DNA of 64,000 nucleotides from Mesorhizobium shangrilense (GTDB lineage Bacteria > Pseudomonadota > Alphaproteobacteria > Rhizobiales > Rhizobiaceae): the NCBI RefSeq assembly GCF_028826155.1, contig NZ_JAQGPN010000001.1, forward strand, positions 1,059,501 to 1,123,500, written 5' to 3'. Positions 35,908 to 46,224 of the stretch are shown here, one piece after another (within the stretch, counting starts at the first letter, position 1; every line of letters starts with the position of its first letter). A model generated the notes under the pieces. That model saw only the letters and a list, made by a program, of their open reading frames with translations, ran no database searches and had not been told where the DNA came from. A program made the translations under genes and the position numbers.

Positions 35908-36738
35908 TCATTCCGACAAGAGCGCCCGGGTCAGCGGATGGTCCTTGTCGGCCAGTCCGTCGACGATCGTGAAATGGTGGCGGTCGGGCTCGACGACCTC
36001 GGCGGTCGCGGCGCCGAGCCCCGTCCAGATATTGGCAAGCAGCGCGCTCTGGCGGACGAACTCCGCACGCTCCGCCCCGCCGACCCAGCAGGTGAGGCGC
36101 GTCCCCTCCGCCGGCACGAGCAGCGCCGGGCTCTCGGCCAGCGCCTCCGCCTCGTCGATGCCGAGGTCGCTGTACATGGGAATGCGCATCGTCGCCCTGA
36201 GGTCGTGCAGTCCGGCAATGGAGACGACGTGGCGCACCCTGCCGACCACCGAAGCCGGTAGCGGCGAGGTGGTCGTCACCATGCGCGTGGCAAGATGCCC
36301 GCCGGCAGAATGGCCGGTGAGCATGATCGGCCCCTCGATCATGGCGGCCGCCGCTTCCACGGCCTTCGCCACCTCGCGCGTGATGTCGGCGATCCGGGCT
36401 TCGGGGCAGAGCGTGTAGGAGGGCATGGCGACCGCATAGCCGCTGTCTACCGAACCCGCGGCGAGGTGCGACCAGACGCTCTTGTCGAACGCCTTCCACC
36501 ATCCGCCGTGGATGTAGACGACGAGGCCCTTCGGCGCTCCCTCCGGCAGGAAGAGGTCGAACCGGTTGCGGGGGACCTCGCCATAGGCGAGGTCGAGCTT
36601 TGCGCGACCGGCAGCGGACATCGACTCGCGGTATGCTGCAGCGGGTCCGATCCAGGCCGCCGGCCAGCGGTCGCCGCCGGGAATGTTGACCCCGTTGGCA
36701 TAGGCGTCGTCCCAGTCGACGATACGGCGATGGATCAT
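35908..36738 (-). CDS. Alpha/beta hydrolase, arylformamidase-like (candidate N-formylkynurenine formamidase)
   Basis: This is a 276-residue alpha/beta hydrolase. The oxyanion motif HGGWW is at residues 77-81, the nucleophile GHSAGG has Ser144, and the probable catalytic His lies in RHHFTIVDGL. The HGGxW motif marks the animal/yeast (Afmid/BNA7) type of kynurenine formamidase, distinct from the metal-dependent KynB. The gene is divergent from the monooxygenase gene of the anthranilate cluster and shares its promoter region and palindrome. With tryptophan dioxygenase and kynureninase nearby, formylkynurenine hydrolysis is the best guess. A general carboxylesterase is the alternative. Confidence 0.75.
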   Translation of the reverse strand: MIHRRIVDWDDAYANGVNIPGGDRWPAAWIGPAAAYRESMSAAGRAKLDLAYGEVPRNRFDLFLPEGAPKGLVVYIHGGWWKAFDKSVWSHLAAGSVDSGYAVAMPSYTLCPEARIADITREVAKAVEAAAAMIEGPIMLTGHSAGGHLATRMVTTTSPLPASVVGRVRHVVSIAGLHDLRATMRIPMYSDLGIDEAEALAESPALLVPAEGTRLTCWVGGAERAEFVRQSALLANIWTGLGAATAEVVEPDRHHFTIVDGLADKDHPLTRALLSE

Positions 36739-36812
36739 TGCGCTCTCCCTTTGCGGGGCAAGCCAGCCGAAATGGCGCGGCCTGTCAACGGGCGCGTAGC
36801 TCCAGCCGCAAT

Positions 36813-36830
36813 AATTTCAACCTTGAAATT
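36813..36830. promoter_or_regulatory. Palindromic operator AATTTCAA-CC-TTGAAATT, probable MarR site
   Basis: A perfect 8-2-8 inverted repeat is followed by another half-site TTGAAA at 36837. It lies in the 154-base divergent region between the formamidase-like gene and the monooxygenase gene, 63 bases before the latter's start. Symmetry and length fit a MarR-family dimer. A MarR gene lies in the same cluster at 40100. The binding itself is inferred. Confidence 0.6.
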
Positions 36831-36892
36831 TTATGCTTGAAACATCGCCGGGACGGTGACATCCTCCAACCGCAATTGAGGAGGCCCACGCG

Positions 36893-39181
36893 ATGAAGGT
36901 TGCGGTACTCGGCGGTGGTCCGGCGGGCCTCTATTTCGCGATCTGCATGAAACTACGCGACGCCGCGCACGATGTCACCGTGTACGAGCGCAACCGTCCG
37001 GACGACACCTTCGGTTGGGGCGTGGTGCTGTCGGCGGAGACGCTGGACAACCTCACGCGCAACGACCCGGTCAGCGCGCAGTGGATCCGCCGGAATTTCG
37101 CCTACTGGGACGACGTGGCCGTCATCAAGGACGGCGTGAAGACCGTCTCCACCGGCCACGGCTTCTGCGGCATCGGGCGCAAGCGCCTGCTCCAGCTCCT
37201 GCAGCAGCGGGCGCGCGAGCTCGGCGTGAAGCTGAACTTCGAGACCGAGATCGACGGACCGCAGGCCTTCATGGACACCCATGACATCGTGCTTGCGGCC
37301 GACGGGCTGAACTCCAAGTCGCGCGCGGCCTTCGCCGACGTCTTCAAGCCCGACATCGACGTGCGCAAGTGCAAGTTCGTCTGGCTGGGCACCCACCAGA
37401 AGTTCGACGACGCCTTCACCTTCATCTTCGAGAAGACGGAGCACGGCTGGGTGTGGGCCCACGCCTACCAGTTCGACCGCGACACGGCGACCTTTATCGT
37501 CGAGTGCAGTCAGGACACCTGGGACAAGTTCGGCTTCGGCGACATGTCAAAGGAAGAGTCCATCGAGACCTGCGAGCGGATCTTCGAGAAATATCTCGGC
37601 GGCTACAGCCTGATGTCGAACGCCGCCCACGTCCGCGGCTCGGCCTGGATCAACTTCCCGCGGGTGCTCTGCGAGCGCTGGTCGTACAAGAACCTCGCGC
37701 TGATGGGCGACGCGGCTGCGAGCGCGCACTTCTCCATCGGCTCCGGCAGCAAGCTGGCGCTGGAGAGCGCGGTGGCGCTGGCCGACAACCTGCACTCCGA
37801 GCCCACCCTCGAGGGTGCGTTCCAGAAATACGAGGAAGCGCGGCGCACCGAGGTGCTTAAGCTGCAGTCGGCGGCGCGCAATTCGCTCGAATGGTTCGAG
37901 GATGTCGAGCGCTACCTCGGCCTCGACCCGGTGCAGTTCAACTATTCGCTGCTCACCCGCTCGCAGCGCATCAGCCACGAGAACCTCAGGCTGCGCGATC
38001 CCTCGTGGCTGGGCGGCGCCGAAGCCTGGTTCCAGGATCGCGCCGGCGCAACCAACATGCAGCGCGCGCCGATGTTCGCGCCGTTCCGGCTGCGCGAGAT
38101 GCACCTGGAGAACCGCATCGTCGTGTCGCCGATGGCCCAGTACAAGGCCGTCGACGGCTGCCCGACCGACTGGCACTTCGCCCATTACGCCGAGCGCGCC
38201 AAGGGCGGCGCCGGCCTCCTCTACATCGAGATGACCTGCGTCTCGCCGGAAGGCCGCATCACGCCCGGCTGCCCGGGTTTCTACGCGCCGGAGCACGAGG
38301 TCGCGTGGAAGCGGCTGGTCGACTTCGTCCATGCCGAGACCGAGGCCAAGATCTGCGCGCAGATCGGCCATTCCGGCCCGAAGGGCTCGACCAAGGTGGG
38401 CTGGGAAGGCACCGACGTTCCGCTGGACGACGGCAACTGGCCGGTGATGGCGGCCTCCGACGTCGCCTGGTCGCCCGACAACCAGACGCCGAAGCCGATG
38501 ACGCGGGCCGACATGGACATGGTACGCGACCAGTTCGTCGCCGCGGCCGAGATGGCGGGCCGCTGCGGCTTCGACATGCTGGAGCTGCACGCCGCCCATG
38601 GCTACCTGCTCTCCTCCTTCATCACGCCGATCACCAACCGCCGCACCGACGAATATGGCGGATCGCTCGAGAACCGGATGCGCTACCCGCTGGAGGTGTT
38701 CCAGGCGGTGCGCGCCGTGTGGCCGCAGGAGAAGCCTATCTCGATGCGCATCTCGGCCAACGACTGGGTGCCCGGCGAGGGCGTCGACCCGGCCGAGGCC
38801 GTCGAGATCGCAAGGCTCCTGAAGGCGGCGGGCGTCGACATCTGCGACGTCTCCGCCGGGCAGACTTCCGCCCGCGCCAAGCCGGTGTACGGCCGCATGT
38901 TCCAGACGCCGTTCTCCGATCGCATCCGCAACGAGACCGGCATGGCGACCATGGCGGTCGGGAACATCTTCGAGCCGGACCACGTCAACTCGATCCTGAT
39001 GGCGGGCCGCGCCGACCTCGTCTGCCTCGCCCGCCCGCACCTCGCCGATCCCTACTGGACCCTGCACCAGGCGGTGAAGCTCAACGACCGCCACGTGAAA
39101 TGGCCCGACCCATACCTGCCCGGCCGCGACCAGGCCTACCGTCTGGCCGAGCGGCAGGACCAGATGACGGGGAAGGTGTGA
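36893..39181 (+). CDS. 2-aminobenzoyl-CoA monooxygenase/reductase (salicylyl-CoA 5-hydroxylase-type fusion)
   Basis: This is a 762-residue bifunctional flavoenzyme. Residues 1-390 form a class A FAD monooxygenase with GGGPAGLYF (7-15) and the [18 protein letters not shown] motif. Residues 395-762 form an Old Yellow Enzyme-type oxidoreductase ([60 protein letters not shown]). This fusion is the layout of Azoarcus 2-aminobenzoyl-CoA monooxygenase/reductase, which hydroxylates and then reduces the CoA-bound ring to a non-aromatic enamine ketone. Salicylyl-CoA hydroxylation is a possible alternative. It is the first gene of the co-directional cluster and has a palindromic operator upstream. AGGAGG precedes the ATG. 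Confidence 0.9.
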   Translation: MKVAVLGGGPAGLYFAICMKLRDAAHDVTVYERNRPDDTFGWGVVLSAETLDNLTRNDPVSAQWIRRNFAYWDDVAVIKDGVKTVSTGHGFCGIGRKRLLQLLQQRARELGVKLNFETEIDGPQAFMDTHDIVLAADGLNSKSRAAFADVFKPDIDVRKCKFVWLGTHQKFDDAFTFIFEKTEHGWVWAHAYQFDRDTATFIVECSQDTWDKFGFGDMSKEESIETCERIFEKYLGGYSLMSNAAHVRGSAWINFPRVLCERWSYKNLALMGDAAASAHFSIGSGSKLALESAVALADNLHSEPTLEGAFQKYEEARRTEVLKLQSAARNSLEWFEDVERYLGLDPVQFNYSLLTRSQRISHENLRLRDPSWLGGAEAWFQDRAGATNMQRAPMFAPFRLREMHLENRIVVSPMAQYKAVDGCPTDWHFAHYAERAKGGAGLLYIEMTCVSPEGRITPGCPGFYAPEHEVAWKRLVDFVHAETEAKICAQIGHSGPKGSTKVGWEGTDVPLDDGNWPVMAASDVAWSPDNQTPKPMTRADMDMVRDQFVAAAEMAGRCGFDMLELHAAHGYLLSSFITPITNRRTDEYGGSLENRMRYPLEVFQAVRAVWPQEKPISMRISANDWVPGEGVDPAEAVEIARLLKAAGVDICDVSAGQTSARAKPVYGRMFQTPFSDRIRNETGMATMAVGNIFEPDHVNSILMAGRADLVCLARPHLADPYWTLHQAVKLNDRHVKWPDPYLPGRDQAYRLAERQDQMTGKV

Positions 39182-39194
39182 TGGATTCGATGTC

Positions 39195-39327
39195 GCCCCC
39201 TCCACCATGCTTCGCATGGTCCCCCTCCCCCGCTTCGCAGGGGAGGATCCGCGGCGGCACCAACGGCACGACCTGGATCCTCCCCCGTTCACGAGGGAGG
39301 GGGACCGCCGAAGGCGGTGGAGGGGGC
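39195..39327. repeat. 133-bp palindromic mosaic element, type A, between the monooxygenase and SDR genes
   Basis: The terminal inverted repeats are GCCCCCTCCACC and GGTGGAGGGGGC. The internal hairpins are ACCATGCTTCGCATGGT and ACCGCCGAAGGCGGT. It has the same length and design as the elements at 9182 and 41402. It fills almost the whole gap between two genes of one transcription unit. Confidence 0.9.
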
Positions 39328-39356
39328 GTCTCAAATTTCAACCCCGAGGCCCGCCC

Positions 39357-40106
39357 ATGACCCACGCCCTCGTCACCGGTGGCGGCACTGGCGTCGGCAA
39401 GGCCATCGCGCTGGCGCTCGCGGAAGCCGGCATGGAGGTCACCATCTGCGGGCGGCGGCGCGAGCCGCTGGAGGCGGTCGCTTCCGGGCATGAGCGCATC
39501 GCCGCCATGACCGCCGACGTCACCGACGAGGCCTCAATGGCCGAGCTTCATGCGGCAGCGGAGCACGCCCGCGGCCCGTTCGGCCTCGTCGTCGCCAATG
39601 CCGGCGCAGCGGCCAGCGGGCCTGCCTCGAAGGTCACACTCGAAGACTGGAACCAGGCTCTCGCCGTCAATCTCACCGGCGCATTCCTCACCGTGAAGCC
39701 GGCGCTGCCGGGCATGATCGCCCGCAAGTCGGGCCGCATCGTCTTCATCGCCTCCACGGCGGGCCTGAAGGGCTATCCCTATGTCGCGCCCTACGTGGCC
39801 GCCAAGCACGGGGTCGTCGGGCTGATGCGCGCGCTTGCCACCGAAACCGCCAGGACGGCGGTGACCGTCAACGCGGTGTGCCCCGGCTTCACCGAAACCG
39901 ACCTGCTCGCCGATTCGGTCAGGCGCATCGTCGAGAAGACCGGCCGCACCGAGGCGGAGGCGCGCGCCAGCCTCTCCGCCAGCAATCCGCAGGGCCGCTT
40001 CATCCAACCAGAAGAAATCGCCGGCGCGGTGCTCTGGCTGGCCAGCGATGCTGCGGCCTCCGTCACCGGGCAGGCAATCTCCATCTCAGGAGGGGAAACA
40101 TGGTAG
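39357..40106 (+). CDS. Short-chain dehydrogenase (probable 3-hydroxyacyl-CoA dehydrogenase of the anthranilate route)
   Basis: This 249-residue SDR begins [25 protein letters not shown] with the cofactor motif [11 protein letters not shown], Ser in [11 protein letters not shown], YxxxK in YVAAKHG and a C-terminal [12 protein letters not shown] follow. In the Azoarcus-type pathway a dehydrogenase oxidises the ring-derived 3-hydroxyacyl-CoA. The position here fits that role, but the substrate cannot be read from sequence. The start at 39357 follows the repeat. The stop overlaps the marR start by seven bases. Confidence 0.85.
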   Translation: MTHALVTGGGTGVGKAIALALAEAGMEVTICGRRREPLEAVASGHERIAAMTADVTDEASMAELHAAAEHARGPFGLVVANAGAAASGPASKVTLEDWNQALAVNLTGAFLTVKPALPGMIARKSGRIVFIASTAGLKGYPYVAPYVAAKHGVVGLMRALATETARTAVTVNAVCPGFTETDLLADSVRRIVEKTGRTEAEARASLSASNPQGRFIQPEEIAGAVLWLASDAAASVTGQAISISGGETW

Positions 40107-40563
40107 CGGCCGCCATCGCCGAGCGACCGAAGGAGCACCAGCGCCTAAAACTCTGGATCCGCATCCTGCGCGTCTCGCGCCTGATCGAGGGCCAACTGCG
40201 CGAGCGGCTGAAGACCGAATTCGACACGACGCTTCCCCGCTTCGACGTGATGGCGGCGCTCTACCGGCAGCCGGAAGGCATGCTGATGAGCGACCTGTCG
40301 CGCTACCTGCTCGTCTCCAACGGCAACGTCACCGGCATTGTCGACCGGCTGGTCACCGACGGCCACGTCGCCCGCTCGCAGCGCGAGGGCGACCGCCGCA
40401 CCTCGATCGTTACCCTCACGCCCTTGGGAACCGCATTTTTCGAGAAGGTGGCGGCGGCCCACGAGGTCTGGATCGACGCCTTCCTGGCCGACATCGACGA
40501 ACAGGACGCAGGTCGTCTTGCCGGCATCCTGAAATCCTTCCGCAGCAATTGGGAGCACGGCGC

Positions 40564-40567
<4 letters not shown>
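40100..40567 (+). CDS. MarR-family transcriptional regulator of the anthranilate cluster
   Basis: This is a 155-residue MarR protein. The winged HTH is [40 protein letters not shown] with wing [20 protein letters not shown]-terminal dimerisation helix follows. AGGAGGGG lies just upstream. The gene overlaps the SDR gene by seven bases and the hydratase gene by four, so it is translated as part of the catabolic operon. MarR proteins in aromatic-CoA clusters typically sense the CoA thioester. The palindrome at 36813 is its likely operator. Confidence 0.9.
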
Positions 40568-41382
<815 letters not shown>

Positions 41383-41401
41383 GGATGGCAATGCGGTCCA
41401 C

Positions 41402-41534
41402 TCCCCCTCCACCATGCTTCGCATGGTCCCCCTCCCCGGCTTCGCAGGGGAGGAGCCGCGGTGGTTCCGCTGGCACGACCTGGATCCTCCCCCGTTTACG
41501 GGGGAGGGGGACCGCCATAGGCGGTGGAGGGGGC
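41402..41534. repeat. 133-bp palindromic mosaic element, type A, between the hydratase and acyl-CoA dehydrogenase genes
   Basis: This is the third element of identical length (see 9182 and 39195), with ACCATGCTTCGCATGGT, a central CCTCCCCCGTTTACGGGGGAGG hairpin and right end GGTGGAGGGGGC. It ends 14 bases before the next start codon. Confidence 0.9.
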
Positions 41535-41547
41535 GTGGAGACGACCC

Positions 41548-42690
41548 ATGCCTGACCGCTCCTTCCTCTCCTGGCCGTTCTTCGAGCCCCGTCACCGCGA
41601 ATACGCGGAGCGTCTGGACGACTGGTGCGCAAAGAACCTTCCCGTCGACCACCACGACGTCGATGCCGCATGCCGCAACCTTGTTCGGATGCTGGGCGAC
41701 GCCGGGTGGCTCAAGCCCACGGCTGTTGACGCCGCCGATCCCGCACCGCTCGACGTGCGCACGCTTTGCCTCACCCGCGAGACACTGGCGCGCCATGACG
41801 GGCTGGCCGATTTCGCCTTCGCCATGCAAGGCCTGGGCACGGGCGCGATCAGCCTGTTCGGCGAGGCGCACCACAAGGAGTGGCTTGCCAAGACGCGCAC
41901 CGGCGACGCGATCTCGGCCTTCGCGCTGTCGGAGCCGCGCTCGGGTTCCGACGTCGCCAACATGGACATGACAGCCCGCCGCGACGGCGGCGGCTTCGTG
42001 CTCGACGGCGAGAAGACCTGGATCTCCAATGGCGGCATCGCGGATCTCTACGTCGTCTTTGCCCGCACCGGCGAGGCGCCCGGCGCGAAGGGCATCTCCT
42101 GCTTCCTCGTTCCGGCCGACACGCCGGGCCTGGCCGTCGCGGAGCGTCTCGAGGTGATCGCTCCCCACCCGCTGGCCCGGCTTTCCTTCGAAAACTGCCG
42201 CGTGCCGGCCTCGGCCATGATCGGCAAGCCGGGAGAAGGGTTCAAGATCGCCATGTCGGTGCTCGACGTGTTCCGCTCCACTGTGGGCGCCGCAGCGCTC
42301 GGCTTCGCACGGCGCGCGCTCGACGAGAGCGTTTCGCGGGTGTCGTCGCGCAACCTGTTCGGCGCGCCGTTGTTCGACCTGCAGATGGTGCAGGGCCACA
42401 TCGCCGACATGGCGTTGGACGTCGACGCCGCGGCACTGCTGATCTACCGTGCGGCCTGGACCAAGGACATGGGCGCGCCGCGCGTGACGCGGGAGGCCGC
42501 CATGGCAAAGCTGTACGCCACCGACCGCGCCCAGAGCGTCATCGACAAGGCTGTCCAGCTGCACGGCGGCGACGGCATCCGCAAGGGACACATCGTCGAG
42601 AGCCTCTACAGAGAGATTCGTGCGCTGCGCATCTACGAGGGGGCATCCGACGTACAGAAAGTGGTGATCGCACGACAAATGCTTGCATGA
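41548..42690 (+). CDS. Acyl-CoA dehydrogenase
   Basis: This is a 380-residue flavoprotein of the acyl-CoA dehydrogenase family. It shows [19 protein letters not shown] (FAD/substrate loop), [20 protein letters not shown]-like [14 protein letters not shown] and the C-terminal [43 protein letters not shown]. The catalytic Glu position is YEGASDV. It probably oxidises an alicyclic or pimelyl-type CoA ester in the anthranilate pathway. The start at 41548 (MPDRSFLSW) is preferred over an extension through the repeat. Confidence 0.9.
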   Translation: MPDRSFLSWPFFEPRHREYAERLDDWCAKNLPVDHHDVDAACRNLVRMLGDAGWLKPTAVDAADPAPLDVRTLCLTRETLARHDGLADFAFAMQGLGTGAISLFGEAHHKEWLAKTRTGDAISAFALSEPRSGSDVANMDMTARRDGGGFVLDGEKTWISNGGIADLYVVFARTGEAPGAKGISCFLVPADTPGLAVAERLEVIAPHPLARLSFENCRVPASAMIGKPGEGFKIAMSVLDVFRSTVGAAALGFARRALDESVSRVSSRNLFGAPLFDLQMVQGHIADMALDVDAAALLIYRAAWTKDMGAPRVTREAAMAKLYATDRAQSVIDKAVQLHGGDGIRKGHIVESLYREIRALRIYEGASDVQKVVIARQMLA

Positions 42691-42718
42691 CGGCCGCCAT
42701 GAACGGGAGGAGACCAGC

Positions 42719-43171
42719 ATGGCCAAGGTACTCGACAAGGGCATAACGGAAAACGGCAAGGGCTACGCAGGGGTGACGTGGAACATCCTCGGGCAGATCT
42801 ATTACCCGAAGGCTGTCTGCGACTCGTCGTTCGCGTTCGAGACCAACTCCGCGCCCGGGCAGTTCGTCCCGGTCCACATCCATCCGACGCAGGACGAGTT
42901 CATCCTCGTGCAGGAGGGCGAACTGGACCTGAAACTGGACGGCGTCTGGTCGAAGGCACGCGCCGGCGACCTGGTGCGGATGCCGAGGGGCATCCCGCAC
43001 GGCTACTTCAACAAGTCGGACAAGCCGGCCCGCGCCCTGTTCTGGGTCTCGCCGGCCGGCAGGCTCGAGGATCTCTTCCACGCACTGCACGACCTGCAGG
43101 ACATCCCGCGCGTGATCGAGCTGTCCGCCCAGCACGACGTCGACTTTCTGCCGCCCGAGGCGAACGAGTAA
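42719..43171 (+). CDS. Metal-binding cupin protein
   Basis: This is a 150-residue single-domain cupin. Motif 1 is GQFVPVHIHPTQDEFILVQEG, with two His and a Glu. Motif 2 is GDLVRMPRGIPHGYFN, with the third His. The complete 3-His-1-Glu set suggests a bound metal and possible enzyme activity. The gene sits between the acyl-CoA dehydrogenase and the CoA ligase. Cupins in aromatic clusters may be dioxygenases, isomerases or regulators. The role here cannot be told. GGGAGGAG lies six to eight bases upstream. Confidence 0.82.
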   Translation: MAKVLDKGITENGKGYAGVTWNILGQIYYPKAVCDSSFAFETNSAPGQFVPVHIHPTQDEFILVQEGELDLKLDGVWSKARAGDLVRMPRGIPHGYFNKSDKPARALFWVSPAGRLEDLFHALHDLQDIPRVIELSAQHDVDFLPPEANE

Positions 43172-43172
43172 G

Positions 43173-44795
43173 ATGCTTTCAGCCAGCGCCCACACCGACA
43201 CTTTCGCTCGCGACAACCTGCCGCCTCAGAGCGAGTGGCCGGTCTTCCTGCTCGACGGGTTCGACTATCCGGAAACCCTCAATGTCGGCGTCGAACTGAC
43301 CGACCGGCTGGTCGAGCAGGGTTTTGGCGACAACACTGCGCTGATCGGCAACGGGCGGCGGCGGACCTACAAGGAGCTGTCCGACTGGACCAACCGCCTC
43401 GCCCACGCGCTGGTGGAGGACTATGGCGTCAAGCCGGGCAACCGTGTGCTGATCCGCTCCGCCAACAATCCGGCCATGGTGGCCTGCTGGCTGGCCGCGA
43501 CAAAGGCAGGCGCTGTCGTCGTCAACACCATGCCGATGCTGCGCGCCGGCGAACTGACCAAGATCGTCGACAAGGCGGAGATCAGCCTGGCGCTCTGCGA
43601 CACGCGCATCAAGGACGAACTGGTCGCCTGCGCCAAGGACAGCAGGTTCCTGAAGGCGGTGGTCGGCTTCGACGGCACCGCCAACCACGACGCCGAGCTC
43701 GACCGCATCGCCCTCAACAAGCCGGTGAAGTTCGACGCGGTGAAGACCAGTCGCGACGACGTCGCCCTGCTCGGCTTCACCTCCGGCACCACCGGCGTGC
43801 CGAAGGCGACCATGCATTTCCACCGCGACCTGCTGATCATCGCGGACGCCTACGCCAAGGAAGTGCTGAAGGTCACGCCGGATGACGTTTTCGTCGGCTC
43901 GCCGCCGCTCGCCTTCACCTTCGGGCTCGGCGGCCTGGCGATCTTCCCGCTGCGCTTCGGCGCGGCGGCGACGCTGCTCGAACAGGCGACGCCACCGAAC
44001 ATGGTCGAGATCATCGAGACCTATCACGCGACTGTCAGCTTCACCGCACCGACCGCCTACCGCGCCATGCTGGCGGCGATGGACCAGGGCGCCGACCTCT
44101 CGTCGCTGCGCGTCGCCGTGTCGGCTGGCGAGACGCTGCCGGCGCCCGTTTACGAGGACTGGACGAGGAAGACCGGCAAGCCGATCCTCGACGGCATCGG
44201 CGCCACCGAGATGCTGCACATCTTCATCTCCAACCGCTTTGACGACCGCGCACCGGCGTCGACCGGCAGGCCGGTGACGGGATACGAGGCGGTCATCGTC
44301 GACGAGGACATGAGCGAGCTGCCGCGCGGCGAGATCGGCAGGCTTGCTGTACGTGGCCCCACCGGCTGCCGCTATCTCGCCGACGACCGCCAGCGCGCCT
44401 ATGTCCGCAACGGCTGGAACCTCACCGGCGACAGTTTTGTCCAGGACGCCGACGGCCGCTTCCACTTTGCCGCGCGCTCGGACGACATGATCGTCTCCGC
44501 CGGCTACAACATCGCCGGCCCCGAGGTGGAGGCCGCCCTGCTGTCCCATCCGCAGGTCAAGGAATGCGCCGTGATCGGGGTGACGGACGGCGAGCGCGGC
44601 CAGATCGTCGAGGCACATGTCGTGCTGGTCGAGGGCGCAGAGCCGGGCGACCTGACGAAGAAGCTTCTGCAGGACCACGTCAAGGCGACAATCGCCCCCT
44701 ACAAGTATCCGCGCTCGGTCATTTTCACCGCCGCCCTGCCGAAGACGCAGACGGGGAAGATCCAGCGGTTCAGGCTGAAGGAGGGGGCGAAGTGA
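43173..44795 (+). CDS. 2-aminobenzoate (anthranilate)-CoA ligase, benzoate-CoA ligase family
   Basis: This is a 540-residue AMP-forming acyl-CoA synthetase. The P-loop-like TSGTTGVPK is at residues 203-211, YxxTE-type motif DGIGATEMLHIFISN, GxxGRPVTGYEA and RSDDMIVSAGYNIAGPEVEAALL. The catalytic Lys is in PKTQTGKIQRF. It belongs to the benzoate-CoA ligase group (LTRK/AGELTKIV and FGLGGLAIFPLRFGA segments). Between kynureninase and the 2-aminobenzoyl-CoA monooxygenase, anthranilate is the obvious substrate. Benzoate or salicylate remain possible. The start is one base after the cupin stop. Confidence 0.88.
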   Translation: MLSASAHTDTFARDNLPPQSEWPVFLLDGFDYPETLNVGVELTDRLVEQGFGDNTALIGNGRRRTYKELSDWTNRLAHALVEDYGVKPGNRVLIRSANNPAMVACWLAATKAGAVVVNTMPMLRAGELTKIVDKAEISLALCDTRIKDELVACAKDSRFLKAVVGFDGTANHDAELDRIALNKPVKFDAVKTSRDDVALLGFTSGTTGVPKATMHFHRDLLIIADAYAKEVLKVTPDDVFVGSPPLAFTFGLGGLAIFPLRFGAAATLLEQATPPNMVEIIETYHATVSFTAPTAYRAMLAAMDQGADLSSLRVAVSAGETLPAPVYEDWTRKTGKPILDGIGATEMLHIFISNRFDDRAPASTGRPVTGYEAVIVDEDMSELPRGEIGRLAVRGPTGCRYLADDRQRAYVRNGWNLTGDSFVQDADGRFHFAARSDDMIVSAGYNIAGPEVEAALLSHPQVKECAVIGVTDGERGQIVEAHVVLVEGAEPGDLTKKLLQDHVKATIAPYKYPRSVIFTAALPKTQTGKIQRFRLKEGAK

Positions 44796-44841
44796 AGTGC
44801 CCCGTTGATCTGAGCTCGCCGGCTCGCCTCACCTGGAACGG

Positions 44842-44980
44842 CCCCCTCTCCGTCTCGCCCTTCGGGCTCGACACCTCTCCCCCCGTTCCGGAGGGAGAGG
44901 ATGGGAGCCAAGCTGGACGCCCATCCTCTCCCCTCACGAAGTGGGGGAGAGGTGTCGCGCGAAGCGCGACGGAGAGGGGG
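44842..44980. repeat. 139-bp palindromic mosaic element, type B, between the ligase and kynU genes
   Basis: The terminal inverted repeats are CCCCCTCTCCGTC and GACGGAGAGGGGG. The inner hairpins are CGCCCTTCGGGCTCG and GTCGCGCGAAGCGCGAC, and a central pair is CTCTCCCCCC / GGGGGAGAGG. A sister copy lies at 60848-60985 between thiP and thiB. Confidence 0.88.
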
Positions 44981-45030
44981 TATTTGCCCGCTCAGCCATT
45001 TCCGCGGACAGGCGCCAGGGTATGCGGACG

Positions 45031-46224
45031 ATGACCGACTTTTCCCGCACCCGCACCCTTTTCCACATTCCCGAGGGCGTCATCTACCTCGACGGCAACT
45101 CGCTGGGCCCACTGCCGATCGCGGCCAAGCAGCGTGTCGCCAATATGCTGACCGCCGAATGGGGCGAGCAGCTGATAAAAGGATGGAACAGCGCCGGCTG
45201 GTTCATGCAGCCGCGCGTGACAGGGGACCGAATCGGCAGGCTGATCGGCGCGCCGGCGGGCACCGTCGTCATGGGCGACACTCTGTCGATCAAGGTGCAC
45301 CAGGCACTGGCCTCGGCGCTGGAGCTCAATCCGGGCCGCAAGGTGGTGCTGTCCGACAGCGGCAATTTCCCGTCCGACCTCTACATCGCGCAGGGACTGC
45401 TGAAATCGCTCGACAAGGGGCATGAGCTGAAGATCGTCGAGCCGGAGGAGGTCGAGGCGGCGATTGACGACGGCGTCGCCGTGCTGATGCTGACCGAGGT
45501 CGACTACCGCACCGGACGCCTGCACGACATGAAGGCGCTGACCGCCAAGGCCCATGCTGCGGGCGCGCTGACGGTCTGGGACCTCGCCCATTCGGCCGGG
45601 GCGCTGCCGGTCGATCTTGCGGGCGCCGAGGCCGATTTCGCCGTCGGATGCACCTACAAGTACCTGAACGGCGGGCCCGGCGGGCCAGCCTTCATCTATG
45701 TCGCGCCAAAACATCTGGAGACGGCGCGGCCCGTGCTGTCCGGCTGGCTCGGCCACGAAGCGCCCTTCGCCTTCGACCTCGACTACCGGCCGGGCGGCGG
45801 CATCGACCGCATGCGCTGCGGCACACCGCCGGTGATCGGGCTGGCGGCGCTCGATGCGGCGCTCGACGCCTGGGACGGCGTCGACATGGCCGATGTGCGC
45901 AGGCAGTCGATCGCGCTCTGCGACCTGTTTATCCGCGAGGTCGAGGCGCGTTGCCCGGACCTCGTGCTGAACACGCCGCGCGACGGTAGCAGGCGCGGCA
46001 GCCAGGTGTCGTTCCGGCATCCCGAGGGCTACGCCATCATGCAGGCGCTGATCGCCTGCGGCGTCATCGGCGATTTTCGCGCGCCCGACGCCATCCGCTT
46101 CGGCTTCACGCCCCTCTACATCAGCGAGAAGGAGGTCCTGGGGGCCGTCGACATCCTCGCCGACATCATGGCCAACCGGCTGTGGGACCGGGCCGAGTTC
46201 AAGCGCAAGGCAGCGGTGACATGA
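45031..46224 (+). CDS. kynU: Kynureninase
   Basis: Kynureninase is a PLP enzyme that cleaves kynurenine to anthranilate and alanine. The 397-residue protein has [12 protein letters not shown] at the N-terminus, the PLP aspartate and histidine in [16 protein letters not shown] (D184, H187) and Schiff-base Lys210 in [50 protein letters not shown] follows. ATG 45031 is taken. ATG 45022 is nearly as good, but AGGG is only one base before it. The gene overlaps kynA by four bases (ATGA), which strongly links the two. Confidence 0.95.
   Translation: MTDFSRTRTLFHIPEGVIYLDGNSLGPLPIAAKQRVANMLTAEWGEQLIKGWNSAGWFMQPRVTGDRIGRLIGAPAGTVVMGDTLSIKVHQALASALELNPGRKVVLSDSGNFPSDLYIAQGLLKSLDKGHELKIVEPEEVEAAIDDGVAVLMLTEVDYRTGRLHDMKALTAKAHAAGALTVWDLAHSAGALPVDLAGAEADFAVGCTYKYLNGGPGGPAFIYVAPKHLETARPVLSGWLGHEAPFAFDLDYRPGGGIDRMRCGTPPVIGLAALDAALDAWDGVDMADVRRQSIALCDLFIREVEARCPDLVLNTPRDGSRRGSQVSFRHPEGYAIMQALIACGVIGDFRAPDAIRFGFTPLYISEKEVLGAVDILADIMANRLWDRAEFKRKAAVT

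Noticed and set aside
37547..39334. 595-codon minus-strand frame opposite the monooxygenase/reductase gene
   Set aside because: Antisense shadow. The opposite strand encodes both flavoprotein domains with clear motifs.
43179..44678. 499-codon minus-strand frame opposite the CoA ligase gene
   Set aside because: Shadow frame, no start signal or motif.
44842..44980. Repeated palindromes as a CRISPR array
   Set aside because: Units are inverted, not direct, have no regular spacers, and no cas gene is near.
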